Notes: a model not told the origin generated them from the letters alone. A DNA stretch of 13,265 bases from an archaeon (GCA_023245565.1 JAHFKB010000026.1:1-13265), one strand, 5' to 3'; counted from the stretch's first letter, positions 1 through 7,147 are shown. Made by a program: numbers and translations.

Positions 1-1753
1 CAATTTCTTTTTCTTTTTTCTTAAAATCACCTAAAGCTTTAGTCAAAAATACTTTAGCATTTTCAATAACTTGATCACCTTTTATTTTACCTTCTTCAAT
101 AGATTCCATATCTTCTTCAAATTTCCTAGTTAAGGAAACATCTAAAACTTCAGGGCAATGTTTTTCTAAAGCATCAACAGTTTTCATTCCTAAATTAGTA
201 ACAACTATGGGTTTATCAGAAACATAATTTCTATCAAATAAGTTTTGTACAATTGTACTTCTGGTTGCTTTGGTGCCAATATTATTTTTTTCCATCTCCT
301 TGATTATAGAAGCTTCATTATACCTAGAAGGAGGTTTAGTTTCTTTATCATATAATTTAATTTCAATAATTTTAATTTCGTCCTTAATATTTAATTTTGG
401 TAATTCTTCATCTTCTAATTTTACAAATCTTCCATATAATTCATGCCATCCTTTTTCTTTAGTTCTAGTTCCCTTAGAAATAAAAATTTCTTTATTTATA
501 TCAATCTCAATAGTTAATGTTTCTCTTACAGCATCATCTCCAAAAGTTGCAAAAAATCTTCTAACAATTAATTCATATAATCCTAAAGTCTTATCTTCTA
601 ATTTACCAGGCAGTTCCCCAGTAGGATAAATTGCTGGATGAGCAGGATCTTCTTTCTTACCATTATTAGGAACTAATTTATCTTTAGATAACAAAAAACT
701 AGTTTCTTTAGAAAATTGTTTAGATAAACTTTTCAAGATTTTTTTATAACCAATACTTTCAGGTAATTTTTGACTAGAAGTTCTAGGATAAGAAATAAAT
801 CCATTTGAATAAAGATCTTGAGCTAATTCTAAAGTTCTTTGAGGACTAATTCCTAAAACAGCATAAGCTTCCATTTGTAATGAAGTTAAATCAAATGGTG
901 TTGGTGCTTTTTGTTTAAATTCTTTTAAATTAATATCTGAAATAATAGCTTTACCATTTTTACAATTATTTAAAACTCTTTCAGCTTTTTCTTTTTCCCA
1001 AAATTTATCTTCTTTATGCCAAGCACTTATGTTTTCTTTTTTCTTAGTCTCTCCTAATAATTCAATTTCCCAATAAGGTGTTGACTTAAAAGCTGAAATT
1101 TCTTTTTCTCTTTCAGATAAAATTTTTAAAGTTGGGCCTTGAACCCTACCAGTACTTAATATTTTAAACATTCCAGTAGAATTTTTAACACTTAAAGTTA
1201 ATGCACGAGATAAATTTAATCCCCATAACCAATCTAAACTATGTCTTGTAACTCCAGATTCAATTTGAGGAAAATCTAAATGTTGAGTAGCAGCTTCATA
1301 ACTACTAACTAATTCATCCTTAGTTAAAGTACTAAACTTCATTCTTTTAGCATCTTTTTTTTCACAAATAAATCTAATAATATTATATCCAATAGTACTT
1401 CCTTCAATGTCATAATCTGTAGCAACAGTAAATTCATCAGCATCTTTAGCTAATTTTTTCAAAACATCTACATAAGCTTTTGAAAATATAGCACTTTTAC
1501 TTACTTGATAACTAGGTTTCCATTCATAAGAAAATATAGGATAACTCCAGCCTTTTTTCTTATCTTTTTCAGCTAAATTAAATAAATGACCAACAGCACA
1601 ACCAACTAAAATATTTTTACCTTGATGTTGTATTTCATAATAAGAAACTTTTCCAATTGATTTTTTAAGAACTTTTTTATCAGCTAAAGCCTCAGCTACT
1701 TTCTTTGCAGCATTAGGTTTTTCACATATTATTAATTCATATTTATCAGGCAT
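1..1753 (-). CDS. topA: DNA topoisomerase I (type IA), 3' end outside window
   Basis: Type IA topoisomerase, which relaxes negatively supercoiled DNA by nicking one strand through a 5'-phosphotyrosine link. About 584 residues are visible and the C-terminus is cut off by the window edge. The TOPRIM domain comes first, with the catalytic Glu in ICEKPNAAK (E11) and the metal-binding TDYDIEGS (D113, D115, E117). The active-site tyrosine is Y322 in FISYPRTSSQKLP, the form common in archaeal enzymes. The late conserved GTKATR block is at 493-498. No TOPRIM or active-site residue appears missing. The C-terminal zinc ribbons common in the family would lie beyond the edge and cannot be judged. The ATG at 1753 is supported by a TATA element about 30 nt upstream in the 46-nt gap after the phosphoesterase gene. 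No reverse gyrase helicase part is present at the N-terminus. Confidence 0.95.
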   Translation of the reverse strand, partial: MPDKYELIICEKPNAAKKVAEALADKKVLKKSIGKVSYYEIQHQGKNILVGCAVGHLFNLAEKDKKKGWSYPIFSYEWKPSYQVSKSAIFSKAYVDVLKKLAKDADEFTVATDYDIEGSTIGYNIIRFICEKKDAKRMKFSTLTKDELVSSYEAATQHLDFPQIESGVTRHSLDWLWGLNLSRALTLSVKNSTGMFKILSTGRVQGPTLKILSEREKEISAFKSTPYWEIELLGETKKKENISAWHKEDKFWEKEKAERVLNNCKNGKAIISDINLKEFKQKAPTPFDLTSLQMEAYAVLGISPQRTLELAQDLYSNGFISYPRTSSQKLPESIGYKKILKSLSKQFSKETSFLLSKDKLVPNNGKKEDPAHPAIYPTGELPGKLEDKTLGLYELIVRRFFATFGDDAVRETLTIEIDINKEIFISKGTRTKEKGWHELYGRFVKLEDEELPKLNIKDEIKIIEIKLYDKETKPPSRYNEASIIKEMEKNNIGTKATRSTIVQNLFDRNYVSDKPIVVTNLGMKTVDALEKHCPEVLDVSLTRKFEEDMESIEEGKIKGDQVIENAKVFLTKALGDFKKKEKEI

Positions 1754-1778
1754 TAAAAAAATATAACATAAGAAAACA

Positions 1779-1787
1779 TATATAAAA
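1779..1787 (-). promoter_or_regulatory. TATA box for topA
   Basis: On the minus strand this reads TTTTATATA. Its centre is about 30 nt before the topA ATG at 1753, so the transcript would be leaderless or nearly so. It lies wholly in the 46-nt gap, so topA can be transcribed independently of the phosphoesterase gene. A run of seven T on the minus strand (1755-1761) just before the ATG could also help terminate the upstream transcript. Confidence 0.6.
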
Positions 1788-1799
1788 CTAATCCAAAAC

Positions 1800-2429
1800 T
1801 CAAATTTCTATAATTTTACCATTTCTTCCAACATTAACAACTTTAGTTTTACCAATTAAATCTTCAACACCTTCAGCTTCATGAACATGCCCGCACAATA
1901 ATAAATCAGGTTTAAACATTTCAACAGCTTTAGCCACACCTTTGCTTCCCCAATTTGGAAACATTTTATCAACAATAGTTCCTTCAGGATGTACATGCGT
2001 AACCATAATTTTTTTCTCATTATTTTTTATATAATAAAATCCACATTTCAAAACTTCAAAGGCTTCTTCATCACTTAAAGCATCTATTCCAACATTAGCA
2101 GCACCACAGCCAAAAAATCCAACACCAGAATAACTAGCAGATTTTCCATGTAAATTTTTAACATCATACATATCAGCTAATAAATCTCCTAAGACTAAAC
2201 CATCATGATTTCCAGGAACTAATAAAACTTTTTTACCTCTATCTTTAAATGGCTTAATTATATTTTTAGTTTCTAAAGGACTAGTTAAATCCCCACATAA
2301 AACAACTAAATCAACATTCTCTTTTTCAGCTCTCTCTGCTAATTTAATAAATTGATTAGAATCTCCATGAAGATCACTAGCTGCTAAAATCTTCAATTTC
2401 TTTTTTCCTTCCATAATTAAGCTATTCAT
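1800..2429 (-). CDS. Calcineurin-like metallophosphoesterase
   Basis: A 209-residue cytosolic metallophosphoesterase with all the dimetal ligand motifs of the calcineurin-like fold. These are SDLHGD (D19, H21), CGDLT (D47), PGNHD (N74, H75), THVHPEG (H145, H147) and CGHVHE (H181, H183). No signal peptide or membrane segment is seen. Length and motif spacing fit the small single-domain archaeal/YfcE-like phosphoesterases, which hydrolyse phosphodiesters or phosphomonoesters. The substrate cannot be deduced from sequence. The first ATG (2429) is favoured over the one at codon 6 because a TATA element sits about 28 nt upstream, implying a leaderless message. The gene is divergent from the hypothetical gene at 2521 and lies upstream of topA on the same strand with a 46-nt gap; a functional link to topA is not evident. 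Confidence 0.9.
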   Translation of the reverse strand: MNSLIMEGKKKLKILAASDLHGDSNQFIKLAERAEKENVDLVVLCGDLTSPLETKNIIKPFKDRGKKVLLVPGNHDGLVLGDLLADMYDVKNLHGKSASYSGVGFFGCGAANVGIDALSDEEAFEVLKCGFYYIKNNEKKIMVTHVHPEGTIVDKMFPNWGSKGVAKAVEMFKPDLLLCGHVHEAEGVEDLIGKTKVVNVGRNGKIIEI

Positions 2430-2452
2430 AATAAACTTATAAAATTAACACA

Positions 2453-2462
2453 TTTATATATA
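2453..2462 (-). promoter_or_regulatory. TATA box for the phosphoesterase gene
   Basis: On the minus strand this reads TATATATAAA, centred about 28 nt before the ATG at 2429. This is the spacing expected for a leaderless archaeal transcript. It overlaps by two bases the left arm of an inverted repeat that lies between the two divergent promoters. Confidence 0.6.
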
Positions 2463-2481
2463 TTACTATAAAGTAGTAATA
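2461..2481. repeat. 8-bp inverted repeat between divergent promoters (possible operator)
   Basis: TATTACTA (2461-2468) and TAGTAATA (2474-2481) are perfect inverted copies separated by 5 nt. The repeat lies between the TATA boxes of the divergent genes at 2429 and 2521 and touches the minus-strand box. The position suits a dimeric regulator acting on both promoters. In DNA this AT-rich, an 8-bp repeat can arise by chance, so the role is inference. Confidence 0.35.
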
Positions 2482-2490
2482 AAAGAAAGA

Positions 2491-2500
2491 TTAATATATT
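2491..2500 (+). promoter_or_regulatory. TATA box for the gene at 2521
   Basis: TTAATATATT, preceded by the purine-rich AAAGAAAGA that suits a BRE. Its centre lies about 26 nt before the ATG at 2521, with no Shine-Dalgarno sequence between, so the message is probably leaderless. Confidence 0.55.
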
Positions 2501-2520
2501 ATTACAATTTTCAAATCCAA

Positions 2521-3006
2521 ATGGAAAAGGGACAATTATTAGTTTCAGGAAAGAAAAACTTAGAAATAGTAAGATATAAAGTTTCAGATGGTTTCTATAC
2601 AGACAGGGGTGTTTTTCATGGAATAGTTAGATGTATGGATAATACAATAGGTTATATGAATGAACTCTCTGATATATTAGAAAATCCTGCATTAAAATTT
2701 GATCCAAAAAGATATCAATTTTTGAAAAAAAGACTTAAAGCAAGAGCAGAAGAAAAAATAAATTCATTATTAAAAAATATTGGATTAAAAGAAATAAAAG
2801 AATTTTCAGATATAAATTTAAAATTAGCTGGAATAAATAAATATGAGTATGATCGTGCTAAAGAAGCATTATTTGAATACAGAATAAATAACAAATGGGA
2901 AAAAGTTCCATTTAATACAGATTCTAGATTAAAAATTTATCATGACATAAGTGATTTAGTAGAATCTAAATTTGAACTTTTGAGAGTAAAATTATATTTA
3001 GAATAA
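2521..3006 (+). CDS. Hypothetical protein (161 aa)
   Basis: I do not recognise this protein. It is a soluble-looking, lysine- and glutamate-rich chain with no signal peptide or membrane segment. The N-terminal 45 residues look like mixed beta structure (LLVSGKKNLEIVRYKVSDG, then FHGIVRCMDN). The rest looks mainly helical, with a charged helix around residues 60-90 (KRYQFLKKRLKARAEEK) and further helices to the C-terminus. There are no cysteine clusters, Walker motifs or obvious catalytic signatures. The ATG start is supported by a TATA element about 26 nt upstream. The next gene starts 2 bp after its stop codon on the same strand, so the two are very likely co-transcribed. Codon use looks like that of its neighbours, so there is no sign of recent transfer. 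Confidence 0.75.
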   Translation: MEKGQLLVSGKKNLEIVRYKVSDGFYTDRGVFHGIVRCMDNTIGYMNELSDILENPALKFDPKRYQFLKKRLKARAEEKINSLLKNIGLKEIKEFSDINLKLAGINKYEYDRAKEALFEYRINNKWEKVPFNTDSRLKIYHDISDLVESKFELLRVKLYLE

Positions 3007-3008
3007 AA

Positions 3009-3320
3009 ATGAGAAAATATCAAATTTTAAGTTATTTATTTTTAACAAGTTGTTTAAGAAATAATAATATAGAAACTCCAAGAGAAAAATATAATTGTGT
3101 TGGAATTAATATTTTGAAAAAAAATCAAGAAATAACAACTAGAGAAATAAAGAAAGTAAGTCTTGATTATATAATAAGATGTACAAATAAAAATCCATTA
3201 ACAATTAGTAAAGAAGAATTAGATTGTTTAGAAATAATTTATGAGAAAAATACAAGAACACTTATTGCCTATTGTCCTACAAAAGTATGTGAAGAACAAG
3301 GATTAACATCAAAAAAATAA
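3009..3320 (+). CDS. Small hypothetical protein, possible lipoprotein (103 aa)
   Basis: The function is not recognised. The N-terminus (MRKYQILSYLFLTSC) has a short basic start, a hydrophobic run and LTSC at residues 12-15, matching a lipobox with C15 as the would-be lipidated residue. The hydrophobic stretch is only about 9-11 residues, shorter than usual, so this could equally be a cytosolic N-terminal strand or helix. The remainder is hydrophilic and contains five more cysteines (C30, C58, C68, C89, C93), unusually many for such a small archaeal protein; C89 and C93 form CPTKVC. The start lies 2 bp after the stop of the preceding gene with no Shine-Dalgarno site, implying a two-gene operon. 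The stop codon directly abuts that of the convergent gene at 3321. Confidence 0.65.
   Translation: MRKYQILSYLFLTSCLRNNNIETPREKYNCVGINILKKNQEITTREIKKVSLDYIIRCTNKNPLTISKEELDCLEIIYEKNTRTLIAYCPTKVCEEQGLTSKK
3311..3317 (-). terminator. T7 run, possible terminator for the serS operon
   Basis: Reading on the minus strand, seven T follow within a few bases of the stop codon at 3321. The run lies inside the 3' coding end of the convergent gene, so each of the two operons would end inside the other. Confidence 0.3.
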
Positions 3321-3342
3321 TTATCTTTTTACTTTTTTTCCA
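3321..3342 (+). terminator. T-rich tract, possible terminator for the 2521-3320 operon
   Basis: The plus strand just after the stop at 3320 is T-rich (a T5 run then a T7 run). Archaeal intrinsic termination relies on such tracts without needing a hairpin. The tract lies inside the 3' coding end of the convergent zinc-finger gene. Confidence 0.35.
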
Positions 3343-3593
3343 ACTTCAAAAGAACTAGCACATTCTTCACTACAAAATCTATAATGTTCTCCATTTAATT
3401 CTTCTTCAATAAAATTCTCATCAACTAAAACTTTTTTACAGTTAGCACATTTAGCTTGATGCTCTCCTTCTTCATAACCCTCCATAAATCCTTCTTCTAA
3501 TTCATTAATTTCATCAGATTCTTCTAATTCTTCCAAACCTTCTTCAGAATAAACATCATCTTTAGAATTTTGATCTATTTTTTGTTCTACCAT
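3321..3593 (-). CDS. Small acidic zinc-finger protein (Cys4, TRASH/MYM-like)
   Basis: A 90-residue protein in two parts. Residues 1-45 are strongly acidic and probably disordered or helical, full of E and D. Residues 47-84 hold a treble-clef-like Cys4 site, C49-x2-C52 (KCANCKK) paired with C74-x3-C78 (FCSEECASSF). This layout, with an aromatic residue before the third cysteine and SSF after the fourth, resembles TRASH/MYM-type zinc domains, which bind metal and often mediate protein or nucleic-acid contacts. The partner is unknown. The gene is the last of three in the serS transcription unit, 7 bp after the coiled-coil gene, with only a weak GGAAA at about 12 nt as ribosome site. The family name is inferred from cysteine spacing alone. 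Confidence 0.75.
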   Translation of the reverse strand: MVEQKIDQNSKDDVYSEEGLEELEESDEINELEEGFMEGYEEGEHQAKCANCKKVLVDENFIEEELNGEHYRFCSEECASSFEVGKKVKR

Positions 3594-3600
3594 TTTTTAT

Positions 3601-3813
3601 TTATTTTCCTTCTAATTTTGCAATTTTAATTTCATGTTCTTCAGTTTCTTCTAATAAATCATTTACAATATTACATAAAGCTTGTAATTTATCAATAATT
3701 CTTCCATCTAAATCTCTTAGTTGATTTTTTCGATCATAAATTTTTTCTATAGTAATTAATTCAGTTTTAATTGATTTAATAATTTTTTTGTTATCTTCTA
3801 AAGTTTCTCTCAT
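3601..3813 (-). CDS. Small coiled-coil protein, serS operon (70 aa)
   Basis: A 70-residue, charged, almost wholly helical protein. Hydrophobic residues at heptad-like spacing suggest a coiled coil or helical hairpin in two segments, about 5-30 and 35-68, joined near RDLDGR. The function is not recognised. I place the start at the ATG at 3813, because a strong GGAGG (minus strand, 3819-3823) ends 5 nt before it. The frame can be extended to a TTG at 3825, but that would put the Shine-Dalgarno site inside the gene. The serS stop is 17 nt upstream of the chosen start, and the zinc-finger gene follows after 7 bp. Co-transcription with serS and a real ribosome site support a true gene despite its size. 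Confidence 0.7.
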   Translation of the reverse strand: MRETLEDNKKIIKSIKTELITIEKIYDRKNQLRDLDGRIIDKLQALCNIVNDLLEETEEHEIKIAKLEGK

Positions 3814-3818
3814 TATTT

Positions 3819-3823
3819 CCTCC
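3819..3823 (-). promoter_or_regulatory. Shine-Dalgarno GGAGG deciding the start at 3813
   Basis: GGAGG on the minus strand, 5 nt before the ATG at 3813 and in the gap after serS. It is the clearest canonical ribosome site in the window and belongs to an operon-internal gene, whereas operon-leading genes mostly have none. Confidence 0.7.
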
Positions 3824-3830
3824 AATTATT

Positions 3831-5135
3831 TCATTTTTTCTTTCTATTATTTTTATTATCAAATTTACCTATAATTTTAATTCCATTCATGTACTTTCTT
3901 AAAACTTTTGGTACTACCACTGAGCCATCCTTTTGTTGATAATTCTCAAGTATAGCAACTAAAGCTCTTGATGTTGCAATTAAAGTACTATTCAAAGTAT
4001 GAATATAATTATTTTCACCATCTTCATTATATTTAATTCCTAATCTAACAGCTTGATAAGAAGTACAATTACTACAGCTTACAACTTCTCTAAATGCATC
4101 TTGAACTGGATACCAAACTTCTAAATCATATTTTTTAGCAGCAACAATTCCAATATCACCAGTACAAACATTTACTTGTCTAAAATATAATCCTAAAGTT
4201 TTAAAAAATTCTATAGAATTCTTAGCAAGTTCTTCATGTAATTTCCATGAATGTTCTGGTTTACAAAAAATTAATTGTTCAACTTTATTAAATTGATGAA
4301 CTCTAAATATTCCTTTCATATCTTTTCCATGAGCACCTGCTTCTTTTCTAAAATTTGTACTATATCCAACAATTTTAATTGGTAATTCTTTTGCATCTAA
4401 AACTTCACCCATATACATTGCAGTTATTGGATGTTCAGAAGTTGCAATCATATGTAAATCTTCGCCTTCAATCTTATATAACATTTCACCAAATGCTTCT
4501 AAATCTGTAACTCCTTCGTAAGCTTTTCTATTTATCATATGTGGAGGAATAACTAAAGTAAATTTTTTCTTAGTCATAAAATCTATTCCATATCTAACTA
4601 AAGCTTGTTCAAGTAAAGCAAGTTCTCCTTTTAAAAAATACCACCTAGCACCAGAAATTTTAGATGCTCTATCCAAATCTACCCATTTATTTTTTTCAAT
4701 TAAATCAACATGACTTAATAAATTAAATTTAAACTTAGGTTTCTTACCAAATGATTTAACAACTTTATTTTCTGCATCATCTTTTCCATAAGGAACACTA
4801 TCATGTAAAAGATTTGGTAAATTCATTAAAATTGAATTTATTTTCTTCTTCAACTCTTCTAATTTTTCTTCACTATTTTTAATTTCTTGAGGTAATGCTT
4901 TAGCTTTCTCAATTAATTTAGAAATATCTTTTTTCTCTTTGCTTAATTTAGTAATTTGTAAAGTAATTTCATTTCTTCCATGTCTTAATAAATCAACTTT
5001 TCCTTTTAATTCTCTCCATTCTTTATCAATTTGAAGAAGACTATCAACAATTAAAGAATTATATTTCTCGCCTCTTCTTTTTATGTTCTCTTTTATCTTA
5101 CTAAGGTTTTCTCTTATAAAATTTATATCTAACAT
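3831..5135 (-). CDS. serS: Seryl-tRNA synthetase
   Basis: Class II synthetase that charges tRNA(Ser) with serine in the cytosol. At 434 residues it is the normal length for the common (non-methanogen) SerRS. The N-terminal domain, roughly 1-105, is the long antiparallel coiled coil that grips the tRNA(Ser) extra arm. The catalytic core holds TSEHP (T232, E234) for serine, motif 2 with NFRKEAGAHGKD (R263, E265), SCSNCTSYQAVR (363-374), and motif 3, LNSTLIATSRALVAILENYQ, with the invariant R390. The motif 3 wording is that of archaeal and eukaryotic SerRS. The lysine-rich tail after 415 is short. The gene opens a three-gene unit with the coiled-coil and zinc-finger genes. A BRE/TATA-like element about 26 nt upstream supports the ATG at 5135. 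Confidence 0.97.
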   Translation of the reverse strand: MLDINFIRENLSKIKENIKRRGEKYNSLIVDSLLQIDKEWRELKGKVDLLRHGRNEITLQITKLSKEKKDISKLIEKAKALPQEIKNSEEKLEELKKKINSILMNLPNLLHDSVPYGKDDAENKVVKSFGKKPKFKFNLLSHVDLIEKNKWVDLDRASKISGARWYFLKGELALLEQALVRYGIDFMTKKKFTLVIPPHMINRKAYEGVTDLEAFGEMLYKIEGEDLHMIATSEHPITAMYMGEVLDAKELPIKIVGYSTNFRKEAGAHGKDMKGIFRVHQFNKVEQLIFCKPEHSWKLHEELAKNSIEFFKTLGLYFRQVNVCTGDIGIVAAKKYDLEVWYPVQDAFREVVSCSNCTSYQAVRLGIKYNEDGENNYIHTLNSTLIATSRALVAILENYQQKDGSVVVPKVLRKYMNGIKIIGKFDNKNNRKKK

Positions 5136-5157
5136 AAGTTAAAAGTAAATTTAAACT

Positions 5158-5165
5158 TATTAAAA
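5158..5165 (-). promoter_or_regulatory. Probable TATA box for serS
   Basis: On the minus strand this reads TTTTAATA, directly preceded by GGAAAC as a BRE-like element. Its centre is about 26 nt before the serS ATG, with no Shine-Dalgarno site between. It departs from the consensus, so confidence is moderate. Confidence 0.45.
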
Positions 5166-5242
5166 GTTTCCATAAAGATAAATTACAATTTGAAAGTAGT
5201 TACTAATTTATTAACTTGAATATATATTTTTGAAAGAAAAGC

Positions 5243-5250
5243 TTTAAATA
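5243..5250 (+). promoter_or_regulatory. TATA box for the winged-helix gene
   Basis: TTTAAATA, a textbook archaeal box preceded by purine-rich GAAAGAAAA. Transcription would start near 5270-5274, downstream of the ATG at 5265. That argues against the ATG being the start codon and predicts a leader of about 40 nt. Confidence 0.65.
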
Positions 5251-5300
5251 TAAGCCTTTTTTATATGATATTGAAAGTCAAAAAGGCGTGTATAATTTTT

Positions 5301-5306
5301 GGGGGA
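5301..5306 (+). promoter_or_regulatory. Shine-Dalgarno-like GGGGGA supporting the TTG start at 5313
   Basis: GGGGGA lies 6 nt before TTG at 5313. It can pair with the CCUCC of 16S rRNA with one G-U pair. It is one of few G-rich runs in this AT-rich window, so its position is unlikely to be accidental. Confidence 0.5.
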
Positions 5307-5312
5307 TTTAAA

Positions 5313-5597
5313 TTGAGTGCAAAGAAAGTAGATACAGATATATTTGAGGTGTTTTTTAGAAGAAAACCAGCTATGATACTGGTAGCTCTAAGAAAGAGTC
5401 AAAAAAATAGATATGGTTCAGTTTTAGCAAAAGAAGTAGACTGTACTTATTCACACGCAGTAAAAATTTTACAAGAAATGGAAAAAGCAAAACTTGTAAC
5501 ATTTGAAAAACATGGAAGAATAAAAACTATTTCTTTAACAAATGAAGGAAACAAAATTGCAGAGTATATAGAAAAAATTGAAGAAGCACTTAAGTAA
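5313..5597 (+). CDS. Winged helix-turn-helix DNA-binding protein
   Basis: A small single-domain winged-helix protein of the MarR/ArsR-like fold, 94 residues from the chosen start. The first helix region is FEVFFRRKPAMILVALRK (about 11-28). The helix-turn-helix is around 36-62, with SVLAKEVDCTYSHAVKILQ carrying the recognition helix. The wing is VTFEKHGRIKTISLTNEG (about 62-79), followed by a C-terminal helix, IAEYIEKIEEALK. It is likely a transcription regulator; its targets are unknown. The frame is open to an ATG at 5265, but the TATA box lies only about 18 nt before that codon and the extra 16 residues do not look like part of the fold. I therefore chose TTG at 5313 with GGGGGA 6 nt upstream. 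It precedes the helicase gene, which has its own promoter. Confidence 0.85.
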   Translation: MSAKKVDTDIFEVFFRRKPAMILVALRKSQKNRYGSVLAKEVDCTYSHAVKILQEMEKAKLVTFEKHGRIKTISLTNEGNKIAEYIEKIEEALK

Positions 5598-5600
5598 ATT

Positions 5601-5608
5601 TTTATATA
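5601..5608 (+). promoter_or_regulatory. TATA box for the helicase-nuclease operon
   Basis: TTTATATA, centred 25-26 nt before the ATG at 5630, with a pyrimidine-rich stretch and no Shine-Dalgarno site between. This predicts a leaderless message. Confidence 0.65.
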
Positions 5609-5610
5609 TC

Positions 5611-5627
5611 TCTTTATTTTCTTTTTT
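5611..5627 (+). terminator. T-rich tract after the winged-helix gene
   Basis: Mostly T, ending in a T7 run, 14 nt after the stop at 5597. It could terminate the winged-helix transcript, while the same 32-bp gap holds the TATA box of the next operon. Confidence 0.35.
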
Positions 5628-5629
5628 TA

Positions 5630-7147
5630 ATGCAAATAAAGAATTTTCAGCCAAGACCATATCAATTAAATATAATTAAAACTTGTAAAGAAAAAAATAC
5701 TTTAGTTTGTATTCCAACAGGCTTAGGAAAAACAAAAATAGGAATATTATTAGCAATAGAACAATTAAATAAATTTCCAAATACAAAAATATTAGTTCTT
5801 ACACCAACAAGACCATTAGCAAATCAAATATATAATGAATTTAAAGAATGTACAACAATAGAAGAATCAAAAATAATTCTATTAACAGGAAAAATAAATC
5901 CAATTAAAAGAAAAGAATTATATGATCTAGTAAACATAATAGTAGCAACACCACAAACAATTCAAGAAGATATAGAAAATCAAAGACTAAATCTCTCAGA
6001 TTTCTCATTATTAATAATAGATGAAGCTCACCGTTCAAGAGAAAAATTTGCAAATACAATTGTAGCAAAAGAATATATAAAAAGTTCAAATCATAAAAAA
6101 GTTTTAGCATTGACAGCATCTCCAGGATCAACAAAAGCAAAGATTGAAGAAATTTGTTTAAATCTAAGTATAGAAGCAATTGAAATTAGAAGTGAAACTG
6201 ATGAAGATGTAATGGAATTTGTTCAAGAAAAATCAGCTGAATACATTAATCTAGAATTACCTCAAGAAATAAAGAACATTCACAATTTAATAAAAGATTT
6301 TTACAAATCAAAACTAGAAAATGTAAAAAGTTTTAATATTAACAAACCAATAGCTTATATAAATAAAGTAGACTTAATAAATCTACAAATAAGATTACAA
6401 AAAGAATTAAAAAATAAAAATAATGCAGCATTTTATGGTTTATTCTTAGTAGCACAATTATTAAAATTAAGTCATGCAATGGAAATGTTAGAAACTCAAG
6501 GATTAAATTCTTTAAATGATTTCTTAATTAAATTAGAATCTGAAGATACAAAATCAGCACAAGCAATTTCAAAAGATCCAAATATAATAAAAGCAAAGAC
6601 ACTAGTAAAAGAATTATTAGGGAAAAATATAGACCATCCAAAAATAGAAAAATTAAAAGAAATAATTAAAAAAGCACTAGAAGAAAAATCAAATTCAAGA
6701 ATAATAATTTTTGCAACTTATAGAAATACAGTTGATAATTTAGTTAAAACATTAAGTTTAATGAATATAAAAACTACAAAATTAGTAGGACAAAAAGAAG
6801 GTTTAACACAAAAACAGCAAATAGAAGCAATTGAAGAATTTAATTCAGGAAAATATAATTGTTTGGTAACTACTTCAATTGGTGAAGAAGGAATACATAT
6901 AGGAGAAGCAGATATAGCTATATTTTTCGATAACACCCCATCAAGTATAAGAAAAATCCAAAGATCTGGTAGAGTTGGAAGATTAAAACCAGGAAGAGTA
7001 ATATTTATGATTACAACAGGAACAAGAGATTCAGCATATTTTTGGAAATCAAAAAGAGATGAAAGTAAAATGAAAAATATTTTATATAAAATGAAAGGAA
7101 AACAAGAATTAAATATTAAAAAACAAAAATCATTGAAGGAATTCTAA
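5630..7147 (+). CDS. Hef-like DNA helicase (superfamily 2), separate from its nuclease
   Basis: A 505-residue superfamily 2 helicase of the Hef/FANCM/MPH1 group, acting on stalled or branched DNA. Motif Q-like FQPRPYQ is at 6-12, Walker A PTGLGKT at 29-35 and motif Ia LTPTRPL at 57-63. Motif II DEAH is at 121-124 and motif III LTASPG at 161-166. An insertion of about 140 residues (roughly 200-340) lies between the two RecA-like domains, as in Hef. Motif IV, FATYRNTVDN, is near 360, then TTSIGEEGIHIGEAD for motif V and QRSGRVGR (444-451) for motif VI. All catalytic motifs look intact. Euryarchaeal Hef carries its ERCC4 nuclease on the same chain. Here the helicase stops at LKEF and the nuclease is the next gene, whose ATG overlaps this stop (TAATG). 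A TATA box supports the ATG at 5630. Confidence 0.93.
   Translation: MQIKNFQPRPYQLNIIKTCKEKNTLVCIPTGLGKTKIGILLAIEQLNKFPNTKILVLTPTRPLANQIYNEFKECTTIEESKIILLTGKINPIKRKELYDLVNIIVATPQTIQEDIENQRLNLSDFSLLIIDEAHRSREKFANTIVAKEYIKSSNHKKVLALTASPGSTKAKIEEICLNLSIEAIEIRSETDEDVMEFVQEKSAEYINLELPQEIKNIHNLIKDFYKSKLENVKSFNINKPIAYINKVDLINLQIRLQKELKNKNNAAFYGLFLVAQLLKLSHAMEMLETQGLNSLNDFLIKLESEDTKSAQAISKDPNIIKAKTLVKELLGKNIDHPKIEKLKEIIKKALEEKSNSRIIIFATYRNTVDNLVKTLSLMNIKTTKLVGQKEGLTQKQQIEAIEEFNSGKYNCLVTTSIGEEGIHIGEADIAIFFDNTPSSIRKIQRSGRVGRLKPGRVIFMITTGTRDSAYFWKSKRDESKMKNILYKMKGKQELNIKKQKSLKEF

Noticed and set aside
270..629. Plus-strand open frame of 119 codons
   Set aside because: It lies antisense to the conserved late part of topoisomerase I, has a low-complexity Ser/Leu/Ile composition typical of a mirrored frame, and shows no promoter.
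5904..6179. Minus-strand Leu-rich open frame of 91 codons
   Set aside because: Antisense to the helicase around its DEAH motif; its Leu-rich, membrane-like look comes from the reverse complement of A-rich coding DNA.
6718..6936. Minus-strand open frame of 72 codons
   Set aside because: Antisense to conserved helicase motifs IV-V; no start signals.
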